Positions 22,452-34,225 of a stretch of 64,000 nucleotides of DNA are shown piece after piece; position 1 is the first letter of the stretch; every line of letters begins with the position of its first letter. The notes beneath the pieces are model-generated. The model did not search any database and was not told where the DNA came from. It saw nothing but the letters and a program-made list of their open reading frames with translations. The DNA lies in contig OX465282.1 in the NCBI GenBank assembly GCA_949987705.1, positions 88,400,070 through 88,464,069 on the forward strand. Direction: 5' to 3'. The translations under genes and the position numbers were made by a program. Origin of the DNA: Thereva unica (taxonomy: Eukaryota; Arthropoda; Insecta; Diptera; Therevidae).

Positions 22452-22882
22452 ACGTATACATGAGAAATGGAAGCCGGCTTCAAGCCAGCTTGGATCCCAG
22501 AAATATCCATGTATACCCAGATCGAATCCAAATAGGATCCAACCGATTCGATCCAACATTTGGTGCTGGATCGAATCGAAATTTCGGCGTAGAGACGCGA
22601 ATCCAAAAATCGGGACACTGACATATTTTTCATTAAACATTAAAAATTGCTGTAAAACATTAAAATAACTACCACAAGCACTTAATAATATTTTTTCGCT
22701 TTTCGGCATTTTTATTTGTCAGAAAGCCCAGAGAAAAACGATAAACTATAAATTTGTAGGTTATGTTCATTGATTTTCGATTACGTCTGAATCCATTTAT
22801 AATTCGATCCGATGATGTCAAATACGCAGATCCACTTTCAATCTTTCGATCTCTGGATCGTTCGATTTGCTCATGTATACGT
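22452..22882. mobile_element. Inverted-repeat element, 431 bp
   Basis: Ends ACGTATACATGAG and CTCATGTATACGT are perfect 13-bp inverted repeats. The interior holds several GATCGAATCG-type hairpins, e.g. CGATTCGATCCA with TGGATCGAATCG near 22543-22577. No coding capacity; target duplication unclear. Confidence 0.6.
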
Positions 22883-23351
22883 GGTAAATGCTGCAATAAA
22901 TGGCTATAAAAAGCAATAAAAATAACGAAATTGCAACAAAGTGGCAGCACTGATATATAAAATTCAAACAACTTTTTTGAAATAATTTATTGCTTTGAGT
23001 TAACTGTCAAAATCAATTCTTTAAATTGACTTTAAGTGAAACATTAGAATTTTCTATAAATTTATACTAAATTTACAACAAAAGAAAACAAAATTTAAAG
23101 GTACGTAGAAATTAAATTTTATTCCATATTAGAGAAAGATACTTATACATTCATTTAAAGTCTTTAATTCTAATTTACTTTGCAGTGTTCATGATTATAC
23201 TCTTAAGTCTTAACTTAAAACTCTAGTTTAAAATAAACTACCTTAACTTACCAATTTAAAACAGTTTTCAGTTTCAATTTGGACAATTTGGTAAAAAAAA
23301 TGTTTACTTCTTTTTATATTTTTAATTATTAGAAAATTTTAGCCATTAAGA
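22883..23351. other. AT-rich leader of the second hAT
   Basis: No gene. It probably contains the left part of the hAT that follows, but hAT terminal repeats could not be fixed here. Confidence 0.4.
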
Positions 23352-24977
23352 ATGTCACGTCGCAAATGTAAATTTAGTGCTGATTTGGAAAAAAATATCC
23401 AATGTTTAAAAAAGCTAAACTTGAGCATGAAGCTTTTTGTGAAATTTGCCAAGTTATAGTTTCGGTTTCAAATAAGGGGAAATGTGACTTGGATCAACAT
23501 ATACAATCAGCAAAACACAGATCACGAATTCAAGCTTGCAGTACTAGTGTAAAACTATGTAGATACATTTTTCATACAGAAAAATAGCAAGGCAGAAGAA
23601 AAAATATTAGCTGCTGAAGCTACTCTGGCTTTCCACACTGCAAAACATCACCACAGTTATAAATCCTGCGACTGTTCAACAAAATTATATCGCAGATTGT
23701 TTGCCGACTCTGAAGTGGCTTCAAAGATTTATTCTGCCAGAACAAAAACAGAAGCAATAGTGAACAATGTTCTAGCACCTAACACTTTAAAGATGACACT
23801 TAAAAAAATAAATGAGGATTTCGCACATAGGCGTATGTACAGACGGCTCAAATCATGGCGCATTAAAATTGTTTCCTGTATTAATTCAATTTTTTGACCA
23901 GGAATTTGGCATTATATACATCGATTATTAGAAATTAAATCTGTACAAAATGAGAAATCAGAGACAATTTGTGATCTAATCACAACTACATTACAGAAAA
24001 ATAATTTAGCCGAAAAATGTGTTGTTTTCACTGGAGATAATTGTAACACAAATTTTGGTGGAGTCGAAAGAAGAGGTCAGAACAATGTTTTTCGTCGTTT
24101 ACAAAAGGCATTAGGGAGGGATATCGTTAGAGTAGGGTGTCCACCTCATATTGTGAATAATTGTGTACAGCATGCATTGGATGGCTTACCTTTAGATGTG
24201 GAATCAATAATTTTAAAGATATATAATCATTTTTCTATATATACGGTTCGCACAGAGGCATTAAAGGATTTTTGTGATTTCGTTGACATTGAATATAAGA
24301 AGCTGTTGTTTCACTCCAAAACGCGATGGCTGTCTTTATTTCCTGCAGTAAATAGAATCTTACAACTGCTTCCAGCACTTAAATCTTATTTTTTGTCCCA
24401 AACTCAGACCCCCATAATAATCAGTATGTTTTTCGAAAATCCTCTTAATGAGTGTTATTTATGGTTTATCCATTCTTTAATGTATGTTTTCCATTCAAAA
24501 ATAGAAAGTATGGAGCAAGAAAACAATTCCTTAATGGAAATAAGTGAAATATTATTTTCCATAGAAGAAATATTAATACAAAGACGAGATAAGGAATTTA
24601 TTCCATTAAAAGTTAAAGAAATTATTAGATGTAATATTGATCTACCGAGAAGCCATGTCGTAAAAAATGAATTAATTCATGTATATGAAAGAGCATTGAA
24701 ATATTTAAAGATGTAGACATGCTCTTTGAATGAATTTAAAGTATTTAAATGGATGTTGCTAAAATGTAAACCAGAGTGGGATGTAATCCAAGAAACTATA
24801 GAATATTTATCAAAAAGAGGAGTAGATATAAATGAATCTTTATTGTTTGATCAATCTATAAGGTTAAATAATTTTTTAGATCAAAATATACTATGTGAAG
24901 AATTTTCAAAACAACACTGTGCGGAAAAATGGACAACTTATTTTAAAAGTCAAAATAATAACACATCCGGAGTGTAG
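23352..24977 (+). pseudogene. hAT-like transposase, second family
   Basis: Decayed hAT transposase. Start ATG at 23352 (MSRRKCKFSADLEK); a shift in an A run leads to MFKKAKLEHEAFCEICQVIV and a C2H2-like finger (FCEIC ... HIQSAKH). FADSEVASKIYSARTKTEAI and NNVLAPNTLKM come next. Then LAEKCVVFTGDNCNTNFGG (the DN catalytic region) and PPHIVNNCVQHALDGLPL, a CxxH-like block. FHSKTRWLSLFPAVNRIL carries the hAT RW motif. The trace ends with EWDVIQETIEYLSKRGVDI and WTTYFKSQNNN. The C-terminal dimerisation segment is not seen. Several frameshifts and stops. The element interrupts gene A, which resumes at 24983. Confidence 0.78.
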
Positions 24978-24982
24978 CGTTT

Positions 24983-25552
24983 GATAATTACGATCGTTTT
25001 GTTGAAACTTTAAATGGTAAAGATACTTTACATGATACAGTTGGTATTATTTATCAATTTGCTGCTTCAAACTAATACCACAGAAGCTGACATCGCATCC
25101 ACGTCTATAGCAACAACAGAAAACGTATCACAGCCCGCTCGAAAAAGAAGACGATTCGAAGAAATTCCAGGTTTCATACAACAAAAAACCTGCTGCTAAG
25201 GTATTACTGCCAAATGTAGAGGAAATTTTAAAAATTCTGGATTACAAAAAATAATGCAAAGTTAAGAGATTTAATTTGAGCTGTTTCTTATTCACTTATC
25301 AATAGTACACCAATGTGGCTAGGTTTTAATAGTAACACTATTAAAGATACAACAGAAATGCAAGTTGTTGATTATTTGCCACAAATAAATTCATCACCAA
25401 CATCATATTCCGTTGTACAAGAGACTTTGTATAATGCCCAAAAAATAGTAGAGGAATGTCAGCAAAATGAAATAATAGTAACATACGATTTGGCAATAGC
25501 TAAAATGGCTTATCAAATACAATTAACGGATGCTCCAAAATTAAATAATCGA
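24983..25552 (+). pseudogene. Repetitive arthropod gene A, middle part
   Basis: FDNYDRFVETLNGKDTLHDT (about 24983-25040) is a hallmark of the gene A family as I remember it. A basic patch ARKRRRFEEIPG follows, then VLLPNVEEILK, then MWLGFNSNTIKDTTEMQVVD, INSSPTSYSVVQETL and QNEIIVTYDLAIAKMAYQIQ. Several frame changes. The reading stops exactly at the left end of the 9.1-kb transposon (TSD TCGA at 25549-25552) in the segment TDAPKLNN. The next expected motif, LGAFHIEMAFFKA, occurs at 34.7 kb on the other side of that transposon. Confidence 0.72.
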
Positions 25553-26221
25553 TACTGGAAAGTTAAATTGTTACAAGCGCCAATTTGACCAAAATGTTTT
25601 TATTAGATTTTATAAAAGTATTAGTCAACCTTCATTCAATAATAGCAAAATTATATTTTAAAATCATAAATTGAAGCAATTATTTAAAAAAATTAATTGT
25701 TACAAGCGACATACACACAAAAAACAATCAAGTTCCGACCCAAAGTCTTAAGCACCAACTTAATTGTAACAAGCCCCTCAGTATGACTATTTTTGGTATA
25801 ATAACAAATTCTGTAAAGTTTCATGTTGTTACATGTCCCTTATTACGCAGTGTTGGCGGTTGTAATAATTTAGAACAAATAATTTCTTTCCGCACGCTTT
25901 AAACTCCTTGTTTCTTATAACAATTATCAATCACGTCGTGACTCGCATAATCCTGTACCAATTTTTATTGAATTATATACTTTTGGGAAGTATTCTAGAA
26001 ATCATTTTGTTGAATTATTTCTTGGCGATAACATCGAATTCTTAAAAGTGAATAAGTAGTGATATTTCTCACCTAAGAAGTTAACTTTCAAAAGTGCTTT
26101 AAACAGTAAGTGAAGTGTGAGTTGTTCAATTTTTTTTTTAATTTTGGTTTGATTTATTTTGTAATATTTTGTGTAGATAATCGCCGGGAATAAAAAAAAG
26201 ACTTTTCAAGATGGTAATCGC

Positions 26222-26791
26222 ATGGAAGGCGAAAAATATAAATTTGAAGAAGAAATGTAAGCATCAGACTACACTACACAAAAACTTCTTAGTGATAAAG
26301 GCGTATTAATTGAATCGGTTTGTATTAACCCTAATATCAAATTACCTAGTAAAGTAGTGGACGTATTAAATTTACCTGGAAATTTGAAGCAAATTTTGGT
26401 TGACCTTAATACACCATCGACAAGTCAGGAAAAATCGCTAGATGTGGGCGAATTGGAAAATATAGATTCAACAACTTATATTGTTGAAAATCCTAGTATT
26501 GTAGAAGCACAGGAACAACCTGAATATAGGATTGGTTCTGAATGTATGCGAGCTCCAACAAATAAAGCGAAAATAGCTAAATCTAAGCCAAGGGCAGTTT
26601 TAGCTGTTCCGTGCAATGATAATTGCCATAACAAATGCAGGCAACAATTTAGCGAAGCTGATAGAGTTGAAATCTTTAATTCATATTGGGGCATGGATAA
26701 CAACAGAAGAAAAACTTGGCTGCTTTCTTGCGTTCATCAAATTGATGTCCAAAGACGTAGGACGAATAATATTCCAGTAAAAAATGTAACT
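26222..26791 (+). pseudogene. Transposase-like gene of the 9.1-kb element, part 1
   Basis: N-terminal part of an intronless gene typical of many uncharacterised arthropod proteins. Candidate ATG at 26222 (MEGEKYKFEEEM) with an in-frame TAA at 26258. Then SDYTTQKLLSDKGVLIES and INPNIKLPSKVVDVLNLPGN. A Cys cluster CNDNCHNKCRQQFSEADRVE leads to IFNSYWGMDNNRRKTWLLSC, the conserved head of this family as I recall it. The reading ends at IPVKNVT, where an RTE is inserted (TSD 26782-26791), and continues at 29849. Confidence 0.75.
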
Positions 26792-29700
26792 TCTTCTTCT
26801 TCTTTAACGGCTCTACAACCGGGATCCGGTCCTGGCCTCGCGCAACTGTTCTCTCCACCGGTCCCGATTCTGAGCCGATGTCATCCAGTTTGGCATCCCT
26901 AAACTCTGAGCGTCCTGGTCCACGCCATCCTTCCAGCGAAGGTTGGGCCTCCCTCGCTGTCGCACCCCATAGGTCTTACCGCAGAGAACTTTCCGAGCAG
27001 GCTCATCTTCACTCATACGAGCTAGATGCCCTGCCCACCGGAGCCTACCGAGCTTTATTTTCTTCACAACATCTATGTCGCGATAGCGCTCGTAGATCTC
27101 GTCATTGTAGAGTCTCCGGAATCGTCCTTCCTCACATACGGGGCCAACAATCCTCCGAAGTATTTTCCTCTCAAACACGCCCAAGAGGTTTGAGTGCTTT
27201 TTGCTAAGCACCCACGTTTCGGATGCATATGTGAGAACGGGTAAGACCATCGTCTTATATAGTAAAAGTTTAGACGTTATGGTTAGATATTTGGATTTGA
27301 AGAGCCTTGACAGACTATAGTAGGCTTTGTTGGCTTTTAGCAGTCGTGCGCGTATTTCTGGTTCCATGCTATTGTCGGCTGCTACTATTGACCCAAGGTA
27401 GGTAAATGATTTTACCACGTCAAACTCGTGTTCCGCTACCTTGATTGTGGGACCAATGTTAGGTGTTCTTCCAGACGAGGCCACCATGTACTTTGTTTTG
27501 CTGTCGTTAATGTGCAGTCCCAGATTTCCTGCCGCTTGCTCAATCTGAGTGAAAGCTTCTTGTACAGCTGTTGTTGTTCTTCCAATGATGTCAATGTCGT
27601 CTGCGTAAGCCAGTAATTGGGTGGACTTGTGGAGGATTGTACCCCTAGATGTCACGCCCGAATCTCGGATAACTTTCTCCAACGCCAGGTTGAAAAGGAG
27701 GCAGGCCAGACCGTCCCCTTGTCGGAGTCCATTATAGATGTTGATTGGTCTGGACAGTGTTCCGGATACCTTTACTTGGCTTGACACTTTGATCATGGTC
27801 AACCTACATAGTCTTGTCAGTTTGTTGGGGATGCCGAATTCTCTCATGGCTTTGTAGAGTTCTACCCTGGCTATGCTATCATAGGCGGCTTTAAAGTCTA
27901 TGAAGAGGTGTTGAATTAAGTTTTGAAACTCTAGACATTTTTCCATAGCCTGCCTCAAGGTGAAAATCTGATCAGTCGTTGATTTGCCTGGGCTGAAGCC
28001 ACACTGGTAATGGCCTATGATATTTCTGGCGTATGGGGCCATCCTGTTTTGTAGGATAGCGGAGAATATCTTATACACGGTACTCAACAACGTTATACCG
28101 CGATAATTAGTGCACGCTGTGATATCTCCTTTTTGTGTACCGGACAGAGGATGCCTTTTCTCCAGTCTTCTGGCATCACTTCCTGCTCCCATACTTGCAC
28201 AATTAATTCATGAATCGCTTGGTGTAATGTAGGCCCTCCATATTTAACCAGCTCCGCTGCGATGCCGTCTGCACCCGAGGCCTTGTTGTTTTTGAGCCGG
28301 CTGATGGCTCTGCTAACTTCTTCTATGCTTGGTGGCGGCAGCATAGCATTGTCATCAGATATTGGTGGAGCCTCCGAATCCTCAGTTAGCTCGCCATTTA
28401 GCAATTCATGAAAGTGCTCTTCCCATCGCTCCAAGATGCCTTTAGGATCGGTGATCAGATTACCTTCTTTGTCCTTGCAGTATGTGCAACGTGGTGTGAA
28501 TTGCGTCATACTGCGGACTCTTTGGTAGAACTCCCGCGCCTGGTGCGGCCGTCGTTCTCTGTACTGTTCTAGCTCACAGACGAGATTTTTTTCCCAGGCT
28601 TCCTTTTTCCGTCTGTGAATTCTCTTTTCTTCTTTTCTGAGCTCTTTATAGTTCTCTTCGCGTGCCCGTGTTCTCTGAGACTGCTGCATGGCTCGGTACG
28701 CAGCATTCTTACGTTCAGTTGCCAGCTTGCATTCATTATCGAACCAGTCGTTCCGATCTTTACGACTTCTGCCTAAGATGGAATCAGCAGTACTAATGAC
28801 AGTATTTTTAAGGCGGGTCCAGTTCTCTTCAACGCCCGGCATCTCATCCCCAGGACTTAGGGAGAGTTCTAATGCATGACCGTAGCTGTTTCTGGCCATT
28901 TCATTGCGTAGTGCAGCTGTGTTGATTCGAGCCTGATCAGCGGATACAAAGCTTTTCAGCGTTGTAATGCGCTCTCGGAGCACCATACCAACAAGATAGT
29001 GATCCGAGTCGAAGTTGGCACCTCGGTACGTTCGTACCGTCATCAGACCCGAAAGGTGGCGGCGGTCTATCAACACATGATCTATTTGGTTGCGAGTGGC
29101 TCCATCAGGAGATACCCAGGTGGCTTTATTGATATCTTTACGCGCAAATCTAGTACTTGCAACGACCAAGTTCTTACTTGCTGCCATCTCCCCTAACTCG
29201 CTGTCCATTGTCATTAGTGTTTTCATGCAAGCTGTGGTTGCCGACATATTGCCTGTATATGGGCTCCCGGCCTACTTTGGCGTTCAGATCTCCCAGTATG
29301 ATTTTTACATCATACCTGGGGCAGACATTAAGTTCCCGTTCAACTAATTCGAAGAATTCTTCTTTATCATCATCCGGGGACTCTTCTGTAGGTGCGTGAA
29401 CGTTTATGAGGCTGATGTTCTTAAATTTACCTCGCACACGAAGGGAGCATAGCCTTTCGTTTATTGCTTTAAAGCCGATAATGGTAGGCTTCATTCTTTT
29501 GCTAACCATAAAACCTACTCCTAGAACATGGTGTTTTGTATGACAGCTGTAATATACGTCATACTCAGGTTTTTGCAAAACACCATTCCCTGTCCACCTC
29601 ATCTCCTGAATGGCGGTAATGTCAGCTTTATACTTTGACAGGGTATCGGCTAGATGTTTTGAAGCTCGAGTTCTGTACAGAGTTCGAACGTTCCATGAAA

Positions 29701-29838
29701 AAATTCGTAAATCGTTTTGCCTTTTTCGTTGCCGTGGTCGTCGTCGTTTATTCCAGTATCCGAGGCATGTTGCTCGTACGGTAATAATTGTTTTTTACGG
29801 GTGAGGTTATTAGCCTCACGCCAACATTACTTGGAAGG
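26792..29838 (-). mobile_element. RTE-clade LINE with 10-bp target duplication
   Basis: A 3047-bp non-LTR element on the minus strand, flanked by AAATGTAACT on both sides (26782-26791, 29839-29848). Its 3' end (left) is a short (GAA)4 microsatellite and not a poly(A), as is usual for RTE-like elements. One long ORF with endonuclease and RT covers almost the whole length. It interrupts the transposase-like gene of the 9.1-kb element. Removing it restores VKNVTRKYIIPF in frame. Confidence 0.92.
26813..29794 (-). pseudogene. RTE pol: endonuclease and reverse transcriptase, two frameshifts
   Basis: Reads from an open frame beginning at 29794 without a good ATG before 29602. Endonuclease: RIFSWNVRTLYRTRASKHL, ADITAIQEMRW (Glu), INVHAPTEES and ILGDLNAKVG (Asp/Asn). 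After a shift near 29240 come RNQIDHVLIDRRH and NFDSDHYLVGM (SDH motif). Then the linker EKRIHRRKKEAWEKNLVCEL and RAISRLKNNKASGADGI. After a second shift near 28130 the RT runs TNYRGITLLSTVYKI, LFIDFKAAYDSIAR (motif A), NGLRQGDGLACLLFN and LLAYADDIDIIGRT (YADD). The C-terminus ERKILRRIVGPVCEEG and RLRWAGHLARM ends near 26813. All catalytic motifs remain. Confidence 0.92.
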
Positions 29839-29848
29839 AAATGTAACT

Positions 29849-31327
29849 AGAAAGTACATTATTCCATTTAATGGTAAAGAGATCCAAATATGCCTTCAGT
29901 TTTTATTGAAAAGCCTGAACATTTCCAGCCGAGTAATTAATTATTTACTTGAAAAGCGATCAAATATAAATACTATTGAACTGAACCGACGTAATTCCTC
30001 CAATAACTCTGCCAAAGAATCTTTAAATGAAATTTATAAGTTTATTCAGAAACTACCTGCATTATCATGCACTACTATGCATCACATTATTGTCGAAGCA
30101 GAACCAATCGAAAATACCTACCGTCTGAATTTCAAAGTGTATCAAACGTTTACCGGATTTATCGCGAGAAAATGACGAGAAAAAATTTGCATTGCTTGGG
30201 TGAAAAGACATTCAGGAATATTTTTAAAACTAATTTCAATATAGGTATTCACTTTCCTAAAAAAGATAAATGTAACATATTTTGTGTTCACAAAACAAAG
30301 AATCAGATGAAGGTTTTTAGCACACTGTGACGCAAAAGAAGCTTGCAAAAACGTATTTTTGCAAGACCAACAAAAAGCAAAAGATACTCCAACTTTCATT
30401 TGTGCCTCTTTTGACTTGCAGAAGGTCCTGAGTACTCCTCATGCAGATAGCATGCTACTGTATTATTCAAGGAAGTATTCTTCTTATAATTTAACGGTCT
30501 ACGAAAGTGCAACTCAAGATGGATTTGCATTCCTGTGGGGCGAAATTGACGGCAAAAGGGGAGCAAATGAAATTTGCTCCATTATGAACAAATATCTTAA
30601 AATGGTTGATGCTAGAGAGATCATTACAGAATTAAGTCTTTATTGCGATAGCAGCCCAGGGCAAAATAAGAATATACAAATGATATCAATGATATATCAT
30701 TTTATCAAATATCAGGCTAAATTTTTAAAAAAAATTAAACTTACATTTTTGCTTCCGGGTCATTCATATATGCCGGCAGATTCAGTGCACGCAATAATAG
30801 AACGATTTGTAAAAAAGCGAATAATATGGGCTCCTTCATAATGGCCAACTATAATAAGGAATGCACGTATCAACCCCAGGCCTTACCACATTATACCATT
30901 ATCGTATACTCGTAAGTCGTTCAGAAACTGGAAGGATGCTTCGAGTAAATATTTTCTTAAAAATAAAATTAAAACTACAAATGGAAACATTTTTAGTATT
31001 AGCAAAGCAAGAGTTTTTGTTTTCAAATATCGCTCCCCCATGATTAATGTTTTTAATAGTTATACACAAAATGAAGAATTATCTATTGATGTTGCTGGAG
31101 CTAGAATTCGCTCAAAAGCATTAAAGAAGGATACCATTAAAAAATTATACACAGAACCATTAGCAATATCAAAAGAGAAAAAAAAGGACCTGTTGAATTT
31201 ATTCAAAAAAGGAATAATTCCTGCAGAATATGCTGAAGAATATCATTTGATGACCTCCAATGAAAACATCCGGGATGAGTTACCACAGACTTATGAAGAA
31301 GATGTTTCTAATAATGAAGAAGATTAA
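29849..31327 (+). pseudogene. Transposase-like gene of the 9.1-kb element, part 2
   Basis: Continues from the RTE insertion site. KYIIPFNGKEIQICLQFLL and YLLEKRSNINTIELN are followed by a shift near 30160. CLGEKTFRNIF precedes a Cys/His segment KDKCNIFCVHKTK. After another shift TFICASFDLQKVLSTPHADS carries the first conserved Asp, then YYSRKYSSYNLTVYES, LSLYCDSSPGQNKNIQMISM (second Asp with the GQNKN signature) and LPGHSYMPADSVHAIIERFV (D and E). After a stop near 30840, RNARINPRPY and INVFNSYTQNEELSI follow up to 31327. The D...D...E spacing suggests a DDE transposase (inference). I remember the family as widespread uncharacterised insect proteins. Confidence 0.75.
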
Positions 31328-31539
31328 CCTTTCACTTTTATAATAAAACTTTTATGTATAATAAAAATCATATAAACCAACATATGTACTTAATTTTGTA
31401 ATTCAGTTTCAATAAATAAGTATTTTTATTTTGTTATATGCGCCTTTGTTTTTATATACGCACAGTCAGTGTTACACACGCCAAAAAAAATGTTATAAGT
31501 GCTATTTCTGTGCATTTTAATTGGTACAAGCGACACTTA

Positions 31540-32576
31540 GGGCCTGTTTCACCGCTTGCTGATAAAGTTTCAGATAGTTATCTGCCATATATCAGTATCT
31601 AACAGATAAAGGCTGCTGATATGTTTTTTCTGTTTCACCATCAAACTTCCTGATAAACTAACTGGCAGATAAATATATCTGCCACTTGTAATTTTCCAGT
31701 GTCAGTCAATCTTTGCTTGGTATGGGAGTTATTAAAAATAATTTGAATATGACATGATCCAGGCTATCTGGCAACTATGTCCTTAATTTTTAATTGAGAG
31801 TCCACAACTGTCTGGACTTTCATAGAGTAATTGCCTTTCCGGTGTTTATACTATTCAGCAGTTTCTCCTCCTATAAACGAGTAGCAGCAATTAATATTAA
31901 TATAAAATTGATGTATTTATGCAAAAATATTAATTAAATTTAATACAACAAACAGAAATTTCTTAACTTTATTGTGTAAAGTTGCAGTACATACTTTTTA
32001 ACAAAGTTCATAAATTACTAGTTTTCGTGAAGATTTACACCTGGTGTTTTAATGTTGATGTGAGTACAATCTATGGCTTCAACGACCCTAGGAAATCTTG
32101 CAATTTCATAAAACCCTTGTGTTATATTTTCTATATTTGATGGAAATTTTACAAACAAGGGTCTAAATTTGGTAAGGCGGAAACGAATTCTAAAATCTTC
32201 GTCATCTAATGCTTAAAAAAAATTTGGTCTATAACAAATTGTTCGGCTTCTACGAGGTCGCCTAATATTTTCATAATATTCATCAAATTCATCTTCTAAA
32301 AATTCGAATAAATCCATTTGGAAATCTTTTGTAACCGCAATCTTTGATTGTTCACGTAAAAATGCTACCAATAAAAGCTCGAAAACTTAAAACATTTTTT
32401 AATTATCTTCCAGATAAAGCCTTAACAGCCACTGAAATCGGCTGCTAAGTTACCAGCAACATTATCTGCCAGATATTTCTATCCAAGACCTGTGAAACCA
32501 AAATTTGTAGTTTATCTGGCAGATAAGTTCCGAATAGGCTATCCGGGGATTTATCAGCAAGCGGTGAAACCGGCCC
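31540..32576. mobile_element. 1037-bp Harbinger derivative, TTA duplication
   Basis: Ends GGGCCTGTTTCACCGCTTGC and, inverted, GCAAGCGGTGAAACCGGCCC. TTA lies on both sides (31537-31539, 32577-32579). Both subterminal regions hold TATCTGCCAG-type repeats. The inside carries a decayed minus-strand Harbinger transposase piece, so this is an internally deleted copy and not a pure MITE. Confidence 0.88.
32030..32400 (-). pseudogene. Harbinger transposase fragment inside the 1037-bp element
   Basis: On the minus strand: FELLLVAFLREQSKIA, LFEFLEDEFDEYYENI, a stop, LDDEDFRIRFRLTKF, then VKFPSNIENITQGFYEIA and RVVEAIDCTHINIKTPG. The last carries the D1 signature of Harbinger transposases (IDCTHI). The middle section and the D2 and Glu motifs are missing. 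It shows that the element derives from its own autonomous family by internal deletion. Confidence 0.75.
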
Positions 32577-32703
32577 TTAACTTTTTATATTTACTTATTA
32601 AACAAAAAATAAACACATACATATCTTTAGCAAGGAGTCCCCGATTGAAAATGAAATTCGCCCGCAGCTAGCACGCAGCTAGCATGCACTAGCCCGCACG
32701 GCG

Positions 32704-34012
32704 CACAGTGGGTTATCTTTAATAATCTAGCGGGACAAAAATGTTTCACATAGTTATTTTTATTAAACTACTGAATGTCAAATATGGATTCTCTACTAGT
32801 CATAAGAGAGAGAACAAGCATTATTATCTTCTCCTTATCGACAGAAAGAGCGCAGAGAAGGAAACAAAGTCGATGTGAGCCAAAGATCCTCAGTTGTAGT
32901 CGAGATCCACTCGAAGAATCTTGTATTGTATATCAGGTGTGTGTTGTTAATATAAACTTAAGTATTTTTTAGTAGTTATGGCAATGGGTGAACATTCTTC
33001 AGGTACGTCAGTATCAATATTTAAGTTTCGAATTTTTGGTAAAAATAATAATTGCTTAAAAACGTTTCTCTGCTAAGTTCTATTAATAATTATTAGGTTA
33101 TAACTTTTGTGGAACCTGATAGAACCTCACAATTAATGCATTATTTTAAAATTTAATTGTTCTAAAATACAGAAATTCAGGTTTCAGCTGCTACTACTTG
33201 CTACACATGAATTTATACAGCTAAATCCAAAAACATGCACTATTTCAACATCACTTTATTTCGTCATTTGTAATTATCCTAAAGAACTTACAGCGTTAAT
33301 GTAGTTAAGATATTTATTATGAATGTTTTTGAAAATTTAAAAAATAGAATGAAAATCTTACAGATTTGGGACAATTCTTCGGACCCTATCCTCTGGAATA
33401 TCAATAAATAATTTAGCATTCGAGAAATATACCCTCAGCACTGCTAAATTGTATGTGGATCTATATGGATGGTATCCAATGCCAGTCACTGTGCACAAAA
33501 TTTTGATTCATGGTGCATCCATAGTGAAACATTTTTTACTACCTATCGGCCAGCTGTCCGAAGATGTCCAGGAAACAAGACACAAGGAATTAAAACGATT
33601 TCGTGAAAATCACACAAGAAAATGTTCACGCAAGAATACGAATAGGGATATATTAAACAGCCTCCTCATATCTTCCGACCCAGTTATCACCAGCCTTCGA
33701 CCACTACCACCACTTAGTTCTAAAGATTATGGACCTGTGAAGGAGCTACTAAACCTGCCTCATGATATCTCGCAAGATGATGTGAACAATTAGACTGATC
33801 TGGACAGTAGTGATAGTGAAACTGAATTGTCTGTGGCCCTGAATGACTTATCGATGTAAATAAATACAAGCCGTGTAAATACTCTTGTAAAAAGGCTTAT
33901 TTCTTGTTGTTTTTAGTTTTTAGTAAATATCTTTAGTGTAAACATAATGGGCTAAATTTATTTCCACTTCCCTCATTTTTGTCTAGCTAGATTACGTATT
34001 TGACCCACTGTG
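32704..34012 (+). mobile_element. Transib element remnant, CGGCG duplication
   Basis: Starts CACAGTGGGT and ends ACCCACTGTG, the heptamer-like terminus of Transib/RAG-type transposons. CGGCG is duplicated at 32699-32703 and 34013-34017; the 5-bp GC-rich duplication is typical of Transib. At 1309 bp it is much shorter than an autonomous copy and keeps only the 3' part of the transposase gene. Confidence 0.88.
33362..33860 (+). pseudogene. Transib transposase, C-terminal part
   Basis: Begins after a splice-acceptor-like TTACAG near 33362. DLGQFFGPYPLEY is followed by a frame change to EKYTLSTAKLYVDLYGWYPM, PVTVHKILIHGASIVKHFLL and PIGQLSEDVQETRHKELKRF. RENHTRKCSRKNTNRDILNS and SDPVITSLRPLPPL come next, then a stop at 33792 and an acidic tail (LDSSDSETELSV). 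The SE..QE.R.K..R.R segment corresponds to the region around the last catalytic acidic residue of RAG1/Transib (established family knowledge, recalled). The first two catalytic Asp lie in the missing part. Confidence 0.78.
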
Positions 34013-34225
34013 CGGCGCCCGCAGCTAGCATGCACGCCTGAAGACTAGCCCGCAGCTAGCATGCAGCTGGTACGCACGAATATTATAAATCACGAGTAAA
34101 AATGAAATTCGCCCGCAGCTAGCACGCAGCTGGCATGCACTAGCCCGCACGGCGCCCGCAGCTAGCATGCACGCCTGAGTGAAAATAACACTAGCCCGCA
34201 GCTAGCATGCAGCTGGTACGCACGA

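Larger units (their letters stand above)
32650..34225. repeat. Duplicated AGCTAGC-rich unit; one copy holds a Transib
   Basis: A unit of about 130 bp starting AAAATGAAATTCGCCCGCAG with repeated CCCGCAGCTAGCATGCA blocks occurs twice. Copy 1 (about 32650-32703 plus 34013-34085) is split by the Transib; copy 2 (about 34097-34225) is intact and shows the same junction with only one CGGCG. Confidence 0.85.

Noticed and set aside
22452..25000. Single hAT element from 22452 to about 25000
   Set aside because: The 13-bp inverted repeats pair within 22452-22882 and not with the right side of the transposase, so two separate elements are more likely.
26813..29794. Host gene of the craniofacial-development-protein-2 type
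   Set aside because: Database entries of that name often reflect RTE endonucleases; here the RT domain, target duplication and GAA tail show a retrotransposon.
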